From contig CAZQTW010000079.1 in assembly GCA_964596165.1 (NCBI GenBank), positions 1 to 26,835 of the forward strand: a stretch of DNA of 26,835 nucleotides, given 5' to 3'. This DNA is from CAYUQT01 sp964596165 (GTDB lineage Bacteria > Planctomycetota > Phycisphaerae > UBA1845 > JAFGLZ01). Made by a program: the position numbers and the translations under genes. The notes under the pieces are model-generated. The model saw only the letters and a program-made list of their open reading frames with translations. It did not search any database and was not told the DNA's origin. Shown piece by piece: positions 1 through 7,214 of the stretch; the first letter of the stretch is position 1, and the number at the start of each line of letters is the position of its first letter.

Positions 1-53
1 GATGGCCGGTTTTCAGGTGCCCATCACTGGCCGGTTTTGGGTGCCCCCTGACA
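1..53. mobile_element. Terminus of an IS21-family-like insertion sequence (partial, runs off the left edge)
   Basis: Two near-identical units lie in tandem at 3-22 and 28-47, both starting TGGCCGGTTTT and ending in GGTGCCC, 25 bases apart. The sequence then ends in CCCTGACA. Read from the other strand it begins TGTCAGGGGGCACC and continues with repeated AAAACCGGCCA blocks. From memory, IS21-family elements have TGT/ACA-type ends followed by several such internal repeats bound by the transposase. The transposase genes would lie outside the window. The boundary at 53 is placed because the reading frame of a small membrane-protein gene stops making sense exactly there. Family assignment rests on the repeat architecture alone, and no target duplication can be checked. 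Confidence 0.5.
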
Positions 54-133
54 CCGAGGCCGAGGCAGACGGCGAGCACCTTGGCGCCGACGTACTTGGC
101 GATCGATGCAAGCGGGCTCCGGTTCTCAGGCAT
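54..133 (-). pseudogene. 5' end of a small membrane-anchored protein gene, interrupted by the insertion element
   Basis: An ATG at 133-131 with GGAG about 8 bases upstream opens a frame on the minus strand. It encodes MPENRSPLASIAKYVGAKV followed by LAVCLGLG, which reads as a short polar N-terminus followed by a hydrophobic membrane segment (about residues 15-27). At codon 27 the frame runs into the insertion-sequence-like repeats at 1-53 and turns into non-natural-looking sequence. The start overlaps the end of the upstream methyltransferase gene by 8 bases, so the two were probably translationally coupled and worked together. The remaining C-terminal part is not in the window. I do not recognise the family. 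The short length makes the call tentative, but the coupling, the ribosome binding site and the hydrophobic segment all agree. Confidence 0.5.
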
Positions 134-1085
134 CTTGGTTCTCCGGGGGCGTCTCGATGTGAGTGCATGCCTTCGTGTCTGCATCCTGCTTGCGGAGCAC
201 AGCAAAGACGGACGAGCCGAATGGCAGTCGGGCTCCGCGAAGGATGATGGCGGACTCGATACGGAGAAGCCGGCTCATGATGGCGTTGACGATGCCGTGA
301 CTGACAACGAAATCGTGTGACGGCTTTTTGGAGAAGGCCTCTTTAATCCTCCTTCGAAGGTAGACCATCGGGAATCCGGCGCAATTCCAGTAGGTCGCCG
401 TAATGGTCGAGCAACCGGGGAACAACCTGAGAAGCTGTGGCCTGCGATACCTGCGTATATGCTGGTTTACGATATCATGCGGGCCCCACAATGACATGAA
501 TGCGGGGGCACTGACGATGAGAGTTCCTCCGTTGCGGGTAACGCGAAGGAGTTCGCTTGCGGCGGAGCAGTCATCGTCAACGTGCTCCAAGACATCAAGA
601 CAAGTCACGACGTCGAAGGATTGGTCTTTGAAGGGCATACTCACGGCGCTGCCCTGATAGACAGCGATCGGAGGCTTGTCGGGTTGGAGGTCCGCTATCG
701 GGCGAGTTGGACGGAGCCACGCGGCCGGCGACCCCCCGTGGACGGTTTTTGAGATGTATCTTTTCCTGATGTCTTCGAGGAGGTCATTTTCGGACAGACG
801 AGCCATATCGTCGGATGCCGCCTCCAGCATCCGTTCTGAATGCTCAATGCCGCAGATCACCCCGTAAGGGTCGTAATGGGCCCACAATTCCGCGAGATTC
901 AGGCCCGAACCGCACCCTACATCCAAGAGGTTCAAGGGGGCAGGGGGCTTCGGTCCGGCATCGGATGATGTGACGGTGGAAACAAGTGCTCGCCGGAATA
1001 ACCCGAGGACGAGTCGGCGGCGGGCGATGAACCACCAGTGATTCCGTTCGATGTGGCCGTATTCGTTCTCATAGGAGCGGCGCAT
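126..1085 (-). CDS. Class I SAM-dependent methyltransferase
   Basis: This is a 319-residue protein with a Rossmann-fold methyltransferase core. Motif I is LLDVGCGSG at residues 53-61, and the acidic adenosine-contacting region follows at CGIEHSE. The post-II/motif IV segment reads FDVVTCLDVLEHVDDD and is followed by GGTLIVSAP, as in the Methyltransf_11/UbiE-like group. The N-terminus YENEYGHIERNHWW, with its acidic-aromatic stretch and HWWF, is typical of small-molecule or glycan/lipid methyltransferases that sit near polyprenol-dependent glycosyltransferases. The open frame extends back to 1412, but the conserved N-terminus begins at the ATG at 1085, and the extra 109 codons are antisense to a prepilin remnant. 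The acceptor substrate cannot be told. A small membrane-protein gene follows with overlapping ends. Confidence 0.85.
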   Translation of the reverse strand: MRRSYENEYGHIERNHWWFIARRRLVLGLFRRALVSTVTSSDAGPKPPAPLNLLDVGCGSGLNLAELWAHYDPYGVICGIEHSERMLEAASDDMARLSENDLLEDIRKRYISKTVHGGSPAAWLRPTRPIADLQPDKPPIAVYQGSAVSMPFKDQSFDVVTCLDVLEHVDDDCSAASELLRVTRNGGTLIVSAPAFMSLWGPHDIVNQHIRRYRRPQLLRLFPGCSTITATYWNCAGFPMVYLRRRIKEAFSKKPSHDFVVSHGIVNAIMSRLLRIESAIILRGARLPFGSSVFAVLRKQDADTKACTHIETPPENQDA

Positions 1086-1215
1086 GATTCTATGACTGCT
1101 ATATCGGACAGGGGCGTGGTTTGCCAGCGGCAAATTGAGGAAGGGCCATCCGCCGCGTGTTTCGACGGTCGGCAGGCGTGTAATCTGTGGGGGCGCCGGC
1201 CCGGGAATCGCTCCG

Positions 1216-1474
1216 ATGCGATCGCTGGGCAGACGAAGGGGATTCACGCGCATCGAGTTACTGGCGGTGGTGTCCATTATCGCCCTGCTGCTGGCGATAC
1301 TCTTGCCGTCACTGGCACAAGCGAGAGAACAGGCACGGCGCTTGAAGTGTTTGACCAACCCTAGACGGTCTCGATCGCTTTTCGTATGAGATTGACTCCA
1401 ACGGCGTGCCACCTATGATAAGGGGTGATTCGAACGCATGTGCATTTCGAAGCGTTATCGGGCGAGTGGGGTAA
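1216..1474 (+). pseudogene. Broken prepilin (type IV pilin/pseudopilin-like) gene remnant
   Basis: From the ATG at 1216 the frame encodes a classic prepilin leader. It has a basic RRRG cleavage site, then FTRIELLAVVSIIALLLAIL with the conserved Glu at +5, then an amphipathic helix REQARRLKCLTN. This is the N-terminal methylation/cleavage module of the large planctomycete pseudopilin family. The frame stops at 1387-1389 after only 57 residues. In the +1-shifted frame a plausible continuation, YEIDSNGVPPM, starts at 1385 and resembles the 'Y-x-x-D-x-x-G-x-P-P' stretch that normally follows the helix; that frame stops at 1472-1474. The picture fits a gene that lost a base and most of its 3' end. 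It lies between the divergent methyltransferase and the radical SAM gene. A real 57-residue protein is possible but less likely. The rest of 1086-1478 holds no other gene I can support. Confidence 0.6.
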
Positions 1475-1478
1475 GCGG

Positions 1479-2969
1479 ATGCGAATCGGTCTGGTCTTCA
1501 ATCCCTTTACCTACAAGCTTCACGAAGAGAATCTGCGAATCGTCCAGCGCTACTTCGGGCTGTTTCCGCCGCTAAGTCTGACGTGGGTGGCGGCAATTGC
1601 CGAACGAGCGGGTCATACGGTGACGATCATCGATGCCCGTACGCTTCAGCTTTCCAAGGAAGAGGTATATGACCGCCTCCGTGAGTTCAAGCCGGACATC
1701 CTCGGCTTCATGATGACCACGTACATGTTCCGCGAGACGCTGGAATGGGTGCGATTCCTGAAAGAGCGGCTCAAGGTTCCCGTGATGGTGGGGGGCTACA
1801 ATCTGCGAGTCTATCCCACGGAGTCGGTCACGCCGAGCGAGATCGACTTTGGCTGTGTGAACTCCGCGTTGTACACCGTTCCCGCGTTGTTGAGGGAACT
1901 GGAGTCTGGGCGAAGGTTCGCCGACGTTCCGGGTCTGGTCTACAAGGAGGACGGCAAGATCATCGTAACCGATTCGGTGGAGGAGGACTTCGAAGACTAT
2001 CCGTTCCCGGCAAGGCACCTGTTGCCGAACGAGCTGTACGCGGAGTTCCCGACGGAGCGGAAGAACTTTACGGTGATGGTCACGAGCAAGGGGTGTCCGC
2101 GCGGGTGCCTTTTCTGTGAGGCGGGTCGGACGTCGTACAACCCGCGAAGCCCTGAAACCGTGGTGGCCGAAATGGAGGAGTGTTACCACAAGTACGGGGT
2201 CCGCGAGATTGACGTCTTCGATTACGAGTTCATTATCGATCGCAAGCGGGCGACCCGGATCATGGACCTGATGATCGAGAAGAGACTGGATCTGACCTGG
2301 GCGTGCCGCGCGCGAATCGACTCGGCCACGCCGGAACTCCTCGAGAAGATGAAGAAGGCAGGATGTGCGCGTATCTACTTCGGAATCGAGTCGGGCGACG
2401 AGGACGTGCTCAAGACGTACAACAAGGGCATCACGGTTTCGCAGATTCGCAAGACGATAGGCGTCTGCAAGGACTTGGGGATCAAGGCATTGGGCTTCTT
2501 TCTTGTCGGCGGGCCCGGTGAGACGCGCGAGAGCGTCAAAAGACTGGTCAAGTTTGCCAAGACGCTGAATCTGGAGTACGTGCAGTTCTCGAAGGTGACG
2601 GCCAAGCCCCTTACTCCGCTCTGGCGGGATTTGGTGAGGCAGTCGGGTTGCGACTACTGGCGGGAGTACATTCTAGGGAACGCGGAGGAACAAGCACTGC
2701 CGCGCCCCTGGACGAAGCTGAGCAACGATGAGATCGACGAGTTGGCTCGCTGGGCGTACGTGAAGTACCACTCGCGTCCGAGCTTCCTGCTCAGGTCGGT
2801 GCTCAACGTTCGGTCTTTTGACGAGTTCCGACGCAAGTTCTATGCGTTTATGGAGATGGTTTTTCGTCAGGAGAAGACGTCCAAAGCCGCGCCCGACTTC
2901 GTTGCGTTTAATGAGAACCGCGGATGGTTCACATCGAAGTACCAGAAGTCGCCTCGGCTTCCGCCGTAG
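1479..2969 (+). CDS. B12-binding-domain radical SAM protein
   Basis: The protein has 496 residues. The N-terminal part (about 1-150) looks like a cobalamin-binding Rossmann domain: PPLSLTWVAAIAERAGHTV, the ILGFMMTTYM strand, and VPVMVGG before a predicted loop. The radical SAM core follows with the [4Fe-4S] motif CPRGCLFC (Cys206, Cys210, Cys213) and then the GIESGDEDVLK and FFLVGGPGETRE strands that bind SAM. A C-terminal helical segment of about 80 residues completes it. This is the architecture of B12-dependent radical SAM enzymes such as methylases and BchE/HpnP-like proteins; the substrate is not readable. A GTG at 1425 also opens the frame, but the ATG at 1479 with GGGG upstream begins exactly at the conserved MRIGLVFNPF, so it was chosen. 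A membrane protein gene follows after 109 bases. Confidence 0.88.
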   Translation: MRIGLVFNPFTYKLHEENLRIVQRYFGLFPPLSLTWVAAIAERAGHTVTIIDARTLQLSKEEVYDRLREFKPDILGFMMTTYMFRETLEWVRFLKERLKVPVMVGGYNLRVYPTESVTPSEIDFGCVNSALYTVPALLRELESGRRFADVPGLVYKEDGKIIVTDSVEEDFEDYPFPARHLLPNELYAEFPTERKNFTVMVTSKGCPRGCLFCEAGRTSYNPRSPETVVAEMEECYHKYGVREIDVFDYEFIIDRKRATRIMDLMIEKRLDLTWACRARIDSATPELLEKMKKAGCARIYFGIESGDEDVLKTYNKGITVSQIRKTIGVCKDLGIKALGFFLVGGPGETRESVKRLVKFAKTLNLEYVQFSKVTAKPLTPLWRDLVRQSGCDYWREYILGNAEEQALPRPWTKLSNDEIDELARWAYVKYHSRPSFLLRSVLNVRSFDEFRRKFYAFMEMVFRQEKTSKAAPDFVAFNENRGWFTSKYQKSPRLPP

Positions 2970-2974
2970 CGTGA

Positions 2975-2997
2975 TCCCGTGCGGTCGAGACGCGGGA
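2975..2997 (+). terminator. Terminator-like hairpin after the radical SAM gene
   Basis: Six bases after the stop codon a 7-base-pair stem (TCCCGTG with CGCGGGA, one G-T pair) closes a 9-base loop. No T-run follows, so it may be an mRNA 3'-end stabiliser or a weak terminator rather than a strong intrinsic one. Confidence 0.3.
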
Positions 2998-3078
2998 CGT
3001 CGCCCGGAGTAATCTGCCATCGCTGACCCGACGGATAGCAACGGTGCGGGCCAAGCCCCGCGTTCGGTTCGACGGCGC

Positions 3079-4014
3079 TTGCTGGGATCACTCCAGTGGT
3101 TCATGCTGCTCGCCGTGCCGCTGATTATCTACGGGATGCTTTTCCGAAAGCTGGGGTTTGCCGAGACGACGGGGTCCATTCGCCGGGCCGATCGTTGGCC
3201 GTTGTTTGTGGCCTGCCTGTCCTCACTCGCCGCCTCGGTATTCATGAACGCGTTGGTGTGGCAGCGAATCCTTGCCGCCATGGGGCACCGTATAACCCTC
3301 GGTCAGGCGGTGTACGCCGAGAACGCCTCGCTACCGCTTCGCATGCTTCTTCCGGCCAAGGCCGGTGAGGTGTTCAAGGCGATGTACCTGAAGAGCATCG
3401 GGATCACGGGGTTGGGCCGTGGCTTTGGGTCGGTGGTGTTTCACAAGGGCATTAACATCATCGCACTCATGCTTTTGTCGGTTCCGGCCGTGACCTCGGC
3501 TGAAGGATCGACCGCGCGAAGGCTCTTTGTCCTTCTCGCGATATCCTTGTGGCTTTACTTCTGGCCGAGGACGTTTCAGTCCGTGGTGGCCCGGGGAAGC
3601 CGTCCCTTGCCCTCGCGGCTTCGTGACGCCGTCGCCAACATGATTCGCGCGTTCAGTGACACATCCTTTGCCCGAAAGGCATGGCTTCTCGGTCTGGCCG
3701 TCGTGTTCCAGTCGGCACACCTCGTATCGGCATGGTTCATCTTCTCGGCCTTGGGCGTGAGCGTGCCGTTCGGCGCGTTGTCTGCGTACCTGCCCGTGGC
3801 TGTCCTGACGGGCATCATCCCGATTGCGCTGTACGGGTTGGGCACGCGCGAGGCGGTGTTCGTCTACTTCTTTCGTTCCTATGTGGGCGAGGGTACCGCG
3901 ATGGCGTCAGCGCTTCTCTTCACGCTGATCCAGTTCATTCTGCCGGTCTTGGTCGGGTCGCTGATGACGTGGCCGTTCATAAGAACGGTTCTACGGCAGC
4001 CCCACCAGCAGTAG
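3079..4014 (+). CDS. Integral membrane protein of the LPG_synthase_TM (UPF0104, flippase-like) family
   Basis: The 311-residue protein is almost entirely hydrophobic, with roughly eight predicted membrane spans. It carries the family signatures: the loop after the second span reads RITLGQAVYAENASLPLRMLL followed by PAKAGEVFKAMYLKS, and a late span reads GIIPIALYGLGTREAVFVYFF. In this family (MprF N-terminal domain and its stand-alone relatives) the domain is thought to flip or move lipid-linked substrates; here there is no synthase domain attached. The start is uncertain: TTG at 3079 is the longest recognised start, ATG at 3100 gives a protein seven residues shorter, and neither has a good ribosome binding site. 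The gene lies downstream of the radical SAM gene on the same strand and overlaps the converging DNA methyltransferase gene by 24 bases at the 3' ends. Confidence 0.8.
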   Translation: MLGSLQWFMLLAVPLIIYGMLFRKLGFAETTGSIRRADRWPLFVACLSSLAASVFMNALVWQRILAAMGHRITLGQAVYAENASLPLRMLLPAKAGEVFKAMYLKSIGITGLGRGFGSVVFHKGINIIALMLLSVPAVTSAEGSTARRLFVLLAISLWLYFWPRTFQSVVARGSRPLPSRLRDAVANMIRAFSDTSFARKAWLLGLAVVFQSAHLVSAWFIFSALGVSVPFGALSAYLPVAVLTGIIPIALYGLGTREAVFVYFFRSYVGEGTAMASALLFTLIQFILPVLVGSLMTWPFIRTVLRQPHQQ

Positions 4015-5067
4015 CTCGGTGCTTCGTCTGTTTGTGGACAGGACGTATTGGTATCGCCGTGGCGGCTCGTAGACCCGGACGTTTGCCTTCACGTGTTTCA
4101 TCAAGCGTACGAGTTCGGCCCGACCCGGGATGCCGTCGCTGCGGTAGGACAAGACGAGAATGCTCTTGGCGAATCGTTCAAGGAGTCGTTGGAGGGCCTC
4201 GGCGACCTTCTTGGGGTGGATCCAGGGTGAGGGGATGGGTTTGAGGCGACGGTGTTTGGAGGCGTAGTCGACCCGCCGCGGCCAGTGGGCATAATCGACC
4301 ATGCCTTCAAGAAAGTGGTAGAAGCCGTAGTAGTCCACGCCGACACCAGCCGAGTTGACGTAGGGGGGATCGATGTAGACCAGATCGTAGTCGCCGTCGA
4401 CTTCGAGGGCGTCACCAAGCCTGGCACGGCATGTTGTTCCGTTGCCGAACACGGCGGCGTTGGCCTCGGCGGCGAACGCGCGAAAGTGCTCTTCAAATGG
4501 TCGGTCCCAGGTTGCCTTGTTGCCGAAGCCTCGTGCCACCCTCGCCGTGCGCATGTAGAGGTTTTTCCTGTGGAAGAGGTTGAAGGGCCTCTTGGCCATG
4601 GCGGACTGAAACAGGGCATGCCAGGCCAATGCGGCCGCGTAGCGGTTCCTAATGGACTCGATGTTCCGGCAGACGACGTCGAGCCAACGGTTTTCCCGCG
4701 GCAGGAAATAGATGCCCCTGAAGGTTCGGGTGATGAAATCGTCGTAGCCTCGTTGAGGGTGTGGCCGGATGAGTCGCTCGATTGTCGCGGGACTGAGGCG
4801 AACGTGGTCATTCTCGATCAATGCGACGGCCGAGAGGTAGTTGCAGCGAAGGATGTCGTTGCAGGTCACCTGTTTGCCTTTGGCCTTGAGCATGTGGGCC
4901 ACACTGCCGCTTCCGCTGAAAGCGTCGAGCACGGTGGCAAAATCCAGGTGTCCGATTTTCGACCATATCCAGTCGAGGAGCTTGTACTTGCTCCCGTAGT
5001 AGCGCGTCGAGGGGGGGCGAATTCCACGGGGTTCGGCGGCGTCTGTGTGCCGGGTTGCGGTTGTCAT
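3991..5067 (-). CDS. DNA adenine-N6 methyltransferase, D12 (Dam-like, alpha) class
   Basis: This 358-residue enzyme would methylate the N6 of adenine in a specific DNA sequence using SAM. The N-terminal motif X, RYYGSKYKLLDWI (about residues 22-34), precedes motif I, DAFSGSG (residues 48-54), and the catalytic motif IV is DPPY (residues 233-236). This is the X-I-IV order of the Dam/D12 class. The region between I and IV, which holds target recognition, is longer than in E. coli Dam and unlike it, so the target site cannot be predicted. No restriction endonuclease gene sits beside it, so it looks like an orphan methylase, though an unrecognised nuclease elsewhere cannot be excluded. The ATG at 5067 was chosen; a TTG at 5073 is two codons upstream. 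Its 3' end overlaps the converging membrane-protein gene by 24 bases. Confidence 0.88.
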   Translation of the reverse strand: MTTATRHTDAAEPRGIRPPSTRYYGSKYKLLDWIWSKIGHLDFATVLDAFSGSGSVAHMLKAKGKQVTCNDILRCNYLSAVALIENDHVRLSPATIERLIRPHPQRGYDDFITRTFRGIYFLPRENRWLDVVCRNIESIRNRYAAALAWHALFQSAMAKRPFNLFHRKNLYMRTARVARGFGNKATWDRPFEEHFRAFAAEANAAVFGNGTTCRARLGDALEVDGDYDLVYIDPPYVNSAGVGVDYYGFYHFLEGMVDYAHWPRRVDYASKHRRLKPIPSPWIHPKKVAEALQRLLERFAKSILVLSYRSDGIPGRAELVRLMKHVKANVRVYEPPRRYQYVLSTNRRSTELLLVGLP

Positions 5068-5097
5068 GAGCAAGAATCTAGCAAATCGATCGGCACG

Positions 5098-5103
5098 ATT
5101 GTA
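5098..5103 (-). promoter_or_regulatory. Possible -10 element for the DNA methyltransferase gene
   Basis: A TACAAT hexamer on the minus strand lies 30 bases upstream of the methyltransferase ATG. A matching -35 box is poor: TTCGCA at 5123-5128 with a 19-base spacer. The divergent mutL promoter lies 42 bases away, so the two genes may share a control region. Confidence 0.3.
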
Positions 5104-5144
5104 GGTCTCGTCGGACCGGTCTTGCGAAGCCGGGCGGTCGCCGT

Positions 5145-5173
5145 TTGACCGTCGGCGCCGAGCCGCCTACAAT
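5145..5173 (+). promoter_or_regulatory. Sigma70-type promoter of mutL
   Basis: TTGACC (5145-5150) and TACAAT (5168-5173) are separated by exactly 17 bases, each with five of six consensus positions. Transcription would start near 5180, about 35 bases before the mutL ATG at 5215. Confidence 0.7.
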
Positions 5174-5214
5174 CCCGGGGTTCGTTGAACACTGCGACCG
5201 CCAGGGACGGCCCG

Positions 5215-7128
5215 ATGAGTCACATCAAAGTCTTACCCGCGACGTTGGTGAACAAGATTGCCGCCGGTGAGGTGATCGAACGGCCGGCGAGCGTTCTGAA
5301 GGAGCTATTGGAAAACAGCATCGATGCGGGGGCGACGCGGGTTGGGGTCTGCATCGAGGACGGGGGTCGCCGACTGGTTTCGGTGTCGGATGACGGGGGC
5401 GGCATGAGCAGGGAGGATCTCGCGCTGGCTGTGGCGCCTCATGCCACGAGTAAGATTCACGGCGAGGAAGATCTGTTCAACATTTGCACGATGGGCTTCC
5501 GCGGGGAAGCGTTGGCCAGCATTGCGAGCGTATCGCAGCTTCGCATGGTCTCGCGGCTTCCCGAGGAAGCGGGGGGGCATGAGATCCTCGTCCAAGGCGG
5601 GCAAATCGACGGTCCTCGGCCGGTTGCCGCGCCGCCCGGCACGACCGTCGAAGTACGAGAACTGTTCTTCAACGTGCCCGCTCGGCGCAAGTTTCTCAAG
5701 ACGGCCAACACGGAAATGAGCCATATCACCGAGCAACTCATCCGGATTGGGCTCGCTCACCCTCACATGCATTTGGTCTGCACGCATAACGGTCGCAAGA
5801 CTCACGACCTGCCCGCAAGTGGCGGTGCCGATATCCTGGAGGCGATTCGACTGCGGATCGGGGGCATGTTCAGCCATGAGTTGGCCGCCGCCTTGATTCC
5901 CATTGACCGGCAAGAACGGGGCTTTCGGGTGTTCGGGTTGGTTGGGTCGCCCGCCGAGGCCAGGGGCACCGCCGCCTGGCAGTACACCTGGCTGAACGGG
6001 CGGTTTATTCGTGATCGCTTCATCCAACATGCGATCCGGGAATCCTATCGCGGTCTTCTTCCGGAAGGGCGGTTTCCCGTCGTCTTCCTCTTCTTGGAGG
6101 TGAATCCGGGCGACGTGGACGTGAACGTTCATCCGACCAAGATTGAGGTCCGGTTCCGGGACTCGAATCTCGTTCACTCACAGGTGCTTGCCGCTCTGCG
6201 AGAGACCTTCTTGCGACGCCATCTCACGGCGAGTCTGGGAGGAGAGAGCCTCGTTGAGAGAGGTCCTTCGACCGTTTGCGTGAAAGATCGGACCCCCGCG
6301 CGTACCGCAAGACCCACGCCATCCGGTCTCGCGTTGGGGGAAGCCGATCAGGCACTTCGAGTCGCGAGACAGCGAGAGATACGAAAAGCATTCGCGGAGT
6401 TGATGAAGAGGTTGCCCCCGGATGGAGGACCGACATCCCCGGCAGACCAGCAGACCGTTCCGGACCAAAGACCGGACTCGCCAACCATGCCGGAGGCGAT
6501 GCCTTTGCCGATTGAGTCGTTTGCCTCGACGGATCGGGGGACGGCCAAGTCATCTCCAGACGGCAGGGCCATCCAGCTCCACAATACCTACTTGGTGACC
6601 GAGTCCGCGGACGGGCTGGTCATCGTCGATCAGCACGCCTTGCACGAACGGATCATCTATCAGCAGTTGGCGGATCGGATCAGCGAGGGTCCGCTGGAAT
6701 CCCAGCGGCTTCTGTTGCCGGAAACCGTGGCCGTCACTCCAACCGAGATGGCCTGTCTGGAGCACTTCGGCGACTTGTTTCGACGGCTGGGTCTCGATTT
6801 GACGCCCTTTGGACCGACGACCGTGGCCGTCCAGGCCCTTCCATCCGTTCTGAAGGATACGGACGCCGCCGATTGGGTCAGACGGCTCCTCGTCAGACTG
6901 GCCGACAAACCGGACCAGACTCTGACGGACGAATTCCTTTTTGAGATTCTGGAGTCGATGGCCTGCACGGCGGCAGTGAAGGCGGGAGACCCGCTGACGC
7001 CCGAGGAGATCCGGTCGCTTCTGGCCAAGCGCGATCAAGTCGAGAAGCCGAGCGCGTGTCCCCACGGTCGTCCGACTGCACTGCACCTCAGTATCCGTGA
7101 GTTGGAGAAGCAGTTCAAACGAAGCTAA
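5215..7128 (+). CDS. mutL: DNA mismatch repair protein MutL
   Basis: MutL (637 residues) couples mismatch recognition by MutS to strand incision. The N-terminal GHKL ATPase is complete: ELLENSIDAGA (motif I, catalytic Glu), DDGGGM (motif II), TSKI, and GFRGEALASIASV (motif III). It is followed by FFNVPARRKFLK and the transducer strand DVNVHPTKIEVRF. After a linker of roughly 100 residues comes the C-terminal dimerisation/nuclease domain with DQHALHERIIYQ (residues 472-483), an ACTAAVKAGD segment and CPHGRP (residues 615-620). These belong to the endonuclease-type MutL of bacteria without MutH, but the last Glu of DQHA-x2-E-x4-E is Gln483 here. The ATG at 5215 opens the conserved MSHIKVLPATLVNKIAAGEV; a TTG at 5185 would add ten unconserved residues. 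A promoter lies directly upstream. No mutS is visible. Confidence 0.97.
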   Translation: MSHIKVLPATLVNKIAAGEVIERPASVLKELLENSIDAGATRVGVCIEDGGRRLVSVSDDGGGMSREDLALAVAPHATSKIHGEEDLFNICTMGFRGEALASIASVSQLRMVSRLPEEAGGHEILVQGGQIDGPRPVAAPPGTTVEVRELFFNVPARRKFLKTANTEMSHITEQLIRIGLAHPHMHLVCTHNGRKTHDLPASGGADILEAIRLRIGGMFSHELAAALIPIDRQERGFRVFGLVGSPAEARGTAAWQYTWLNGRFIRDRFIQHAIRESYRGLLPEGRFPVVFLFLEVNPGDVDVNVHPTKIEVRFRDSNLVHSQVLAALRETFLRRHLTASLGGESLVERGPSTVCVKDRTPARTARPTPSGLALGEADQALRVARQREIRKAFAELMKRLPPDGGPTSPADQQTVPDQRPDSPTMPEAMPLPIESFASTDRGTAKSSPDGRAIQLHNTYLVTESADGLVIVDQHALHERIIYQQLADRISEGPLESQRLLLPETVAVTPTEMACLEHFGDLFRRLGLDLTPFGPTTVAVQALPSVLKDTDAADWVRRLLVRLADKPDQTLTDEFLFEILESMACTAAVKAGDPLTPEEIRSLLAKRDQVEKPSACPHGRPTALHLSIRELEKQFKRS

Positions 7129-7136
7129 GGCGTTGC

Positions 7137-7165
7137 TTGACACTTCCGCCAGCAGCCCGTAACCT
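7137..7165 (+). promoter_or_regulatory. Possible promoter of the isomerase-like gene
   Basis: A perfect TTGACA box at 7137-7142 is followed after 17 bases by TAACCT (7160-7165), a weak -10 with three matches. It begins 8 bases after the mutL stop codon and about 50 bases before the next start codon. Confidence 0.4.
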
Positions 7166-7214
7166 TCCGTCACCGTGAAGAGTACATAGCGTAGGTCTTC
7201 GAAGATAAGGGGTT

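Noticed and set aside
1086..1412. N-terminal extension of the methyltransferase frame on the minus strand
   Set aside because: The 109 extra codons have no family resemblance and are antisense to the recognisable prepilin remnant; the conserved N-terminus begins at 1085.
4252..5148. 298-codon open frame antisense to the DNA methyltransferase
   Set aside because: It is the shadow of a strongly supported gene in high-GC DNA and shows no recognisable domain.
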